Shown here one piece after another: positions 60,455 through 64,000 of a DNA stretch of 64,000 nt. The number at the start of each line of letters is the position of its first letter. The first letter of the stretch is position 1. The stretch covers positions 15,283 to 79,282 of the forward strand of contig JAEWED010000053.1 of NCBI GenBank assembly GCA_023389745.1, in the 5' to 3' direction. A program made the position numbers and the translations under genes. The notes below the pieces were generated by a model. The model ran no database searches, was not told the DNA's origin, and worked only from the letters and a program-made list of their open reading frames with translations. Origin of the DNA: Actinomycetes bacterium. GTDB taxonomy: Bacteria > Actinomycetota > Acidimicrobiia > Acidimicrobiales > Microtrichaceae.

Positions 60455-60478
60455 TCGGGTCGAACCGATCACCGGAGC
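60445..60478. terminator. Palindrome of the CTCCGGTGAT family between convergent genes
   Basis: Perfect 14-nt arms GCTCCGGTGATCGG / CCGATCACCGGAGC (60445-60458, 60465-60478) with a 6-nt loop. It overlaps both convergent gene ends and shares its outer arm with the repeats at 5619, 6679 and 62207. Confidence 0.7.
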
Positions 60479-61563
60479 TCGGCGGCGAAGAAGCCGTCCG
60501 GCCGGACGGCGCTGCCGAGCCGCGGGAAGTACACCCCGAAGAAGACGTCCGAGACGAGCTCGCGACGGCTGTTCACCCCGGCCTTGGCGAACACGACCTT
60601 CAGGTGGTCCTGCACCGTGTACGGCGACATGTGCAGGACCGACGCGATCTCCTTGGTCGACAGGCCCCGGAGCACACCCACGACGACGTCCTGCTCACGT
60701 CCGGTGAGACCGAGTGCCGAGGTGAGCAGCGAGGTCACCTCGGGCGGACCGGCGGGCTCGATGGTGACCACGGCTCGACCGGCTCCCAGCGGCGCACCGC
60801 GCAGCACCACCCACGACCCGTTCGCCGTTCGAGCCCGCTGAGCGATCGTGTGGCCGCTCGACGCACTCGTGCCGACCGCCTGCACGACGGCGGGCAGGTC
60901 ACCGTGGTCGACGTCGACCCGGTGCAGCTGCTCGACCCAACGAGCCGCGGCGGGTGTGGCCTCGACGACTCCGGCGCGGTCCAGCACCAGCACGGCGGGA
61001 CCCTCGGGTGGGGCGTCGGCGGCCGGCGTCGGGGTGCCACGCACCAGCGCGGCCCGCACGCCGCCCGCGACGGTCGACGCGACGAGCTCGAGGAACGCAC
61101 GCTCCTCGTCGGTGAAGGGTTCCGTGGCTCGCATCAACCCCGCTCCGCCCCACCCCTCTCCCTGCTCGCGGAACAGCACCCGCAGCTCCTGGCGGACGCC
61201 GAGCTGATCGAGGTGGCCTCGCAGTGCCGCGGTGTCGTCATCGGTCGGCGGCGCCGCGGTGTCGAGCACCGCCACCGGTGAGTCGCTCGTGGTGAGTCGC
61301 CGGTACTGGCCGGCGGTGTCGAGGCCGTACTCGAGCTCGAAGAACCGGATGGCGGCGTCGCCGGTCTCGTCGAGGTCGCGGCCGATCGCCGCGGTGACCA
61401 TGGTCGTCGCCGGGTCGAACGTGCTCCAGCAGGTCGCGTCGCTGGGCACCGCTTCGTCGACGAGCGCCGAGATCGCACGCAGGAGCTCCGGCGCCCCGAG
61501 CGGCTCCCGGCAGGTCGCCACGATCTCTCGACGCACGCGCTCGGCTCGCATCTCGCTCCACAT
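60469..61563 (-). CDS. LuxR-family transcriptional regulator with GAF-like domain
   Basis: This 364-residue regulator has an N-terminal sensor part (ISALVDEAVPSDATCWSTF, GAF-like) and a C-terminal LuxR HTH (LTGREQDVVVGVLRGLSTKE then HMSPYTVQDHLKVVFAKAG). ATG 61563 is chosen. It is convergent with the ABC operon and divergent from the VOC gene. Confidence 0.85.
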   Translation of the reverse strand: MWSEMRAERVRREIVATCREPLGAPELLRAISALVDEAVPSDATCWSTFDPATTMVTAAIGRDLDETGDAAIRFFELEYGLDTAGQYRRLTTSDSPVAVLDTAAPPTDDDTAALRGHLDQLGVRQELRVLFREQGEGWGGAGLMRATEPFTDEERAFLELVASTVAGGVRAALVRGTPTPAADAPPEGPAVLVLDRAGVVEATPAAARWVEQLHRVDVDHGDLPAVVQAVGTSASSGHTIAQRARTANGSWVVLRGAPLGAGRAVVTIEPAGPPEVTSLLTSALGLTGREQDVVVGVLRGLSTKEIASVLHMSPYTVQDHLKVVFAKAGVNSRRELVSDVFFGVYFPRLGSAVRPDGFFAAELR

Positions 61564-61720
61564 GGCATCGATCGTGACGAACGCTCGGCGGGACCGGTAC
61601 CCCAGAGATGTGGGGAGTTCGGATCGCCCAGATCTGCGGGGTGTCGAGCGACGACGCCGATCCCCGACGCTTCGGACACGGCTCGGAACGTCCGGCCGAA
61701 CGACACCGAAGGAGCACACC

Positions 61721-62194
61721 ATGATCCCCGTCACGCTGAACCACGTCGCACTCGACGTCGCCGACCTGGAGCGATCCGCGGCGTTCTACCGCGACCTGCT
61801 CGGTGCCGAGGTCGTCGCCGACGACCCGGCACACGGCCTGGCCTTCCTGCGTCTCCCGGGCTCGCAGAACTACAGCGACCTCGCCCTTCACGCGCACGCG
61901 TCGATGGGCGACGCCTACCCGCCGGGCGAGATCCGCATGGCGCACACCGGCTGGGCGATCACCGAGCCCTCCGACCTGGTCGTCGGCTTCGACTTCTTCA
62001 CCGAACGGACCCGGGTGCTGATGGCGGCGGACTTCGGCGTGGCACGTTCGGTCATGGGCATGGACCCCGACGGCCACGTCGTCGAGCTCGAGCTGTTCTC
62101 GGTCGGCGCCGTCGACGATCGGCCCGGCTTCGCGCCGCTCGACATCGAGGCGCTGCGCGCCGAGCTCGCCACGTCGGAGCTCGTCGTCGGTTGA
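61721..62194 (+). CDS. VOC-family protein (glyoxalase/dioxygenase fold)
   Basis: This 157-residue protein has two beta-alpha-beta-beta-beta modules. NHVALDVADLERSAAFYRDLLG opens the first, spanning residues 5-26, and MGMDPDGHVVELELF in the second supplies the typical Glu ligand. ATG 61721 follows GAAGGAGC. Members include dioxygenases, isomerases and antibiotic-binding proteins; the role is unknown. Confidence 0.8.
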   Translation: MIPVTLNHVALDVADLERSAAFYRDLLGAEVVADDPAHGLAFLRLPGSQNYSDLALHAHASMGDAYPPGEIRMAHTGWAITEPSDLVVGFDFFTERTRVLMAADFGVARSVMGMDPDGHVVELELFSVGAVDDRPGFAPLDIEALRAELATSELVVG

Positions 62195-62206
62195 CCGGGG
62201 TGTGAA

Positions 62207-62249
62207 CTCCGGTGATCCATCGACGGATCGTGTCGACGGATCACCGGAG
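62207..62249. terminator. Palindrome of the CTCCGGTGAT family after the VOC gene
   Basis: Arms of 18 nt (62207-62224, 62232-62249) with one wobble and a 7-nt loop. It begins 12 bp after the VOC stop and shares the CTCCGGTGAT outer arm with the other copies. Confidence 0.75.
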
Positions 62250-62305
62250 ATCGCTGCGCCCGCACGCGACCGGGTCGCTCCTTGAGACGTTCGTCAGATG
62301 CCGAG

Positions 62306-62333
62306 TTGAGTTCCGCTGCACGATGGCTATGGT
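62306..62333 (+). promoter_or_regulatory. Sigma-70-like promoter
   Basis: TTGAGT (-35, 62306-62311) and TATGGT (-10, 62328-62333) are separated by 16 bp. ATG 62344 lies ten bases after the -10 box. Confidence 0.5.
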
Positions 62334-62343
62334 CGATGCGGTC

Positions 62344-62478
62344 ATGGTCAGCTCGGTTCCGCCGGTGGAGTCCGGTCGTGTGTTCGCAGCGTCGGGTGGA
62401 CGTACCGCCCGTGCCGTCTGCTCGAGTGACCTCTGGCGCGCACTGCTGATCGGCGCGCCGCCCTGCCCTCCGTTCTGA
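62344..62478 (+). CDS. Candidate leaderless 44-residue peptide
   Basis: The ATG lies where transcription from the 62306 promoter should begin. The peptide starts MVSSVPPVESGRVF and ends ALLIGAPPCPPF. No family is recognised. It could be a true small protein or a leader affecting the basic protein gene 55 bp downstream. Confidence 0.3.
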   Translation: MVSSVPPVESGRVFAASGGRTARAVCSSDLWRALLIGAPPCPPF

Positions 62479-62533
62479 GCGATTCGTCGAGGTCGACCGA
62501 CCTCGGACATTGCGACAGAAGGGAGGTGTCACC

Positions 62534-62653
62534 ATGGCACAGCACAAGTCCGCCAAGAAGCCTGGACGCTCCATCATCGAGAAGCGCCGGGCCAAGCAGG
62601 AGAAGCGCGCCGCACGCGAGCGCGACGCACAGGTCCGTGATCGGATGCAGTAG
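62534..62653 (+). CDS. Very basic 39-residue protein
   Basis: ATG 62534 follows a strong GGGAGG ribosome-binding site. The sequence is Lys/Arg-rich and helical (KSAKKPGRSIIEKRRAKQEK then RAARERDAQVRD), like small ribosome- or RNA-associated proteins. It has a full start and stop and is followed by two strong hairpins. The role is unknown. Confidence 0.65.
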   Translation: MAQHKSAKKPGRSIIEKRRAKQEKRAARERDAQVRDRMQ

Positions 62654-62670
62654 TCGTCACACCGATCACT

Positions 62671-62717
62671 GAACGCGGATCCGCCGGCACAGCGTCGTGC
62701 CGGCGGATCCGCCGTTC
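62671..62717 (+). terminator. Hairpin terminator 1 after the basic protein gene
   Basis: GAACGCGGATCCGCCGGCAC pairs with the complement at 62697-62717, with one bulged base and a 6-nt loop. It starts 18 bp after the stop. Confidence 0.7.
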
Positions 62718-62730
62718 TCGCCGGCGGCGG

Positions 62731-62779
62731 GATCTCAGGGCTGCAGGTGACGCGCCGTGTCACCTGCAGCCCTGAGATC
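62731..62779. terminator. Hairpin terminator 2, perfect 21-bp arms
   Basis: GATCTCAGGGCTGCAGGTGA opens a perfect 21-nt arm (62731-62751) paired with 62759-62779 across GCGCCGT. It stands between hairpin 1 and the GH31 gene. Confidence 0.75.
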
Positions 62780-62825
62780 GGAGCGGGCCCGGCGGGCAGC
62801 CCGGCCGTCGATGGGCACCCGTGAC

Positions 62826-62831
62826 TAGGGT
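62826..62831 (+). promoter_or_regulatory. -10 element of the GH31 gene, leaderless
   Basis: TAGGGT ends nine bases before ATG 62841. Confidence 0.5.
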
Positions 62832-62840
62832 CGGCGGCCC

Positions 62841-64000
62841 ATGTCGACGACCGAGCCGATGCCCGACCCGGACCCCGCCGCCGATCCGACGCAGATCGCG
62901 ACGCTCGGCAACGTGCGCGTCACGGTGCTGACCGACCGGCTGCTGCGCCTCGAGTACGCGGTCGACGGCGTGTTCGAGGACCGGCCGACGCTGACCGTCG
63001 TCAACCGGTGCTTCCCCGCCGCATCTTTCGAGGCGCACGTCGAGGGCTCGTCGCTCACCGTCGACACCGGCGCGATCCGGCTGCACTGCAGCGACGTCAA
63101 CCGACCGTTCTCGTCGGAGCGACTGCAAGCGGTCTTCGGCAGCCGGACCGACGCTGACCGCACGTCGAGCTGGCACTTCGGCCAGGAGGACCTGGGCAAC
63201 CTCGGCGGCACGGTCCGCACGCTCGATACGTGGAGGGGCAGGACCACCGCTCGCACCGTCGGGTTCGACCCCGAGACGGGCTTCATCCACGAGTGGGACG
63301 AGCAGCCGCTCGAACCCGGCCTGTTGTCCCGCGACGGCTGGGTGGTCGTCGACGACAGCGACTCCGTCGTGCTCGACGACACGGCCGGTGGCAGCTCGGG
63401 CGACGGCGAGCGTTCGTGGCCCACACCGCGTCCTCCGGGGGAACGCCAGGACCTGTACCTATTCGCGTACGGACTCGACCACGCCGCGGCCCTGCAGGCT
63501 GCGGCGCAGCTGCTCGGCACCCAGCCGCTGCCGCCCCGCTACGCGTTCGGCTACTGGTACAGCCGCTACTACCCCTACACCGACCGTGAGCTGTTGGAGC
63601 TCGCCGAGGACCTCGATCGACACGGCGTGCCCGTCGACGTGCTGGTCGTCGACATGGACTGGCACCGTCCCGGCTGGACCGGGTACTCGTGGGACCGCGA
63701 CCTGTTCCCCGATCCGACCGACACCCTCGCCCGCCTGCACGACAGGGGCCTGCGCGTGTCGTTGAACCTGCACCCCGCCGACGGCGTCGGTCGCCACGAG
63801 GACGCCTTCGAGGCGATGTGCGACGAGATGGGACTGGACCCGGCGTCGGTCGACCGCGTGCCCTTCGACGTCACCGACCCGCGCTTCGTCGACGCCTACT
63901 TCCGTCTGCTGCACCACCCCGAGGAGGACCGCGGCGTCGACTTCTGGTGGATGGACTGGCAACAGGGCACCGACTCGCCGATCCCAGGGCTGGACCCACT
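62841..64000 (+). CDS. Glycoside hydrolase family 31 (partial)
   Basis: The window holds the first ~386 residues. A beta-sandwich N-terminal domain is followed by the barrel, with QPLPPRYAFGYWYSRYYPYT and VPVDVLVVDMDWHRPGWTGY leading to the predicted nucleophile Asp in GVDFWWMDWQQG. GH31 enzymes are alpha-glucosidases, alpha-xylosidases or related. The C-terminal half, including the acid/base, is outside the window. No signal peptide is seen. Confidence 0.88.
   Translation, partial: MSTTEPMPDPDPAADPTQIATLGNVRVTVLTDRLLRLEYAVDGVFEDRPTLTVVNRCFPAASFEAHVEGSSLTVDTGAIRLHCSDVNRPFSSERLQAVFGSRTDADRTSSWHFGQEDLGNLGGTVRTLDTWRGRTTARTVGFDPETGFIHEWDEQPLEPGLLSRDGWVVVDDSDSVVLDDTAGGSSGDGERSWPTPRPPGERQDLYLFAYGLDHAAALQAAAQLLGTQPLPPRYAFGYWYSRYYPYTDRELLELAEDLDRHGVPVDVLVVDMDWHRPGWTGYSWDRDLFPDPTDTLARLHDRGLRVSLNLHPADGVGRHEDAFEAMCDEMGLDPASVDRVPFDVTDPRFVDAYFRLLHHPEEDRGVDFWWMDWQQGTDSPIPGLDP

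Overview
The window is high-GC DNA from an actinobacterium. A conserved actinobacterial neighbourhood (mec - cysM - murI - MBL phosphodiesterase - rph - rdgB), an S-(hydroxymethyl)mycothiol dehydrogenase gene, a KorA/KorB pair, many TetR regulators, two P450s, an AveC-like protein and a -10 motif of the form TANNNT lying 7-10 nt before start codons together suggest Acidimicrobiia, perhaps an Ilumatobacter-like organism. That placement is inference from gene content, not from a marker gene.

Layout. 1-22.5 kb is mostly core: two hydrolases, purU, a D-amino-acid aldolase/dehydratase-like enzyme, an AurF-like diiron protein, an AbiEi/DUF559 gene bracketed by near-identical palindromes, the rdgB-rph-MBL-murI-GrpB-cysM block running leftward from cysM, mec divergent from smpB, an SGNH hydrolase, the mycothiol-linked formaldehyde pair, an M1 peptidase, a beta-propeller lipoprotein, a VapBC pair, a small zinc-ribbon gene, korAB and ssrA (tmRNA). 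22.5-36.4 kb is an accessory block that begins about 50 bp after the 3' end of ssrA. It holds a five-gene type I restriction operon (hsdM-hsdS-hsdR plus two extra PD-(D/E)XK genes). Divergent from it runs a compact set: two tyrosine-recombinase-like proteins lacking catalytic residues, a DDE transposase whose catalytic triad is divided between two ORFs with a MbcA/ParS-like gene between them, and two tiny cysteine-rich proteins, one with two CCHC zinc knuckles.

36.7-51 kb carries a leftward cluster: a double TetR regulator, a VWA protein and a CbbQ/NorQ-type AAA+ ATPase, an AveC-like membrane protein, a P450 and an SDR. It also holds further TetR genes, a solute-binding lipoprotein, a SnoaL-like protein, a NYN protein, a PRMT-like methyltransferase and a GNAT enzyme. 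51-64 kb has lipoproteins, an acyl-CoA dehydrogenase, a ComB-like phosphatase, a second P450, an ECF sigma/anti-sigma/ABC exporter operon joined by overlapping start and stop codons, a LuxR regulator, a VOC protein, a small basic protein followed by two strong hairpins, and the 5' part of a GH31 glycosidase.

The most unusual region is 31.7-36.4 kb (split transposase with recombinase-like and antitoxin-like companions). Next are the expanded type I restriction operon and the dispersed palindrome family with a CTCCGGTGAT core.
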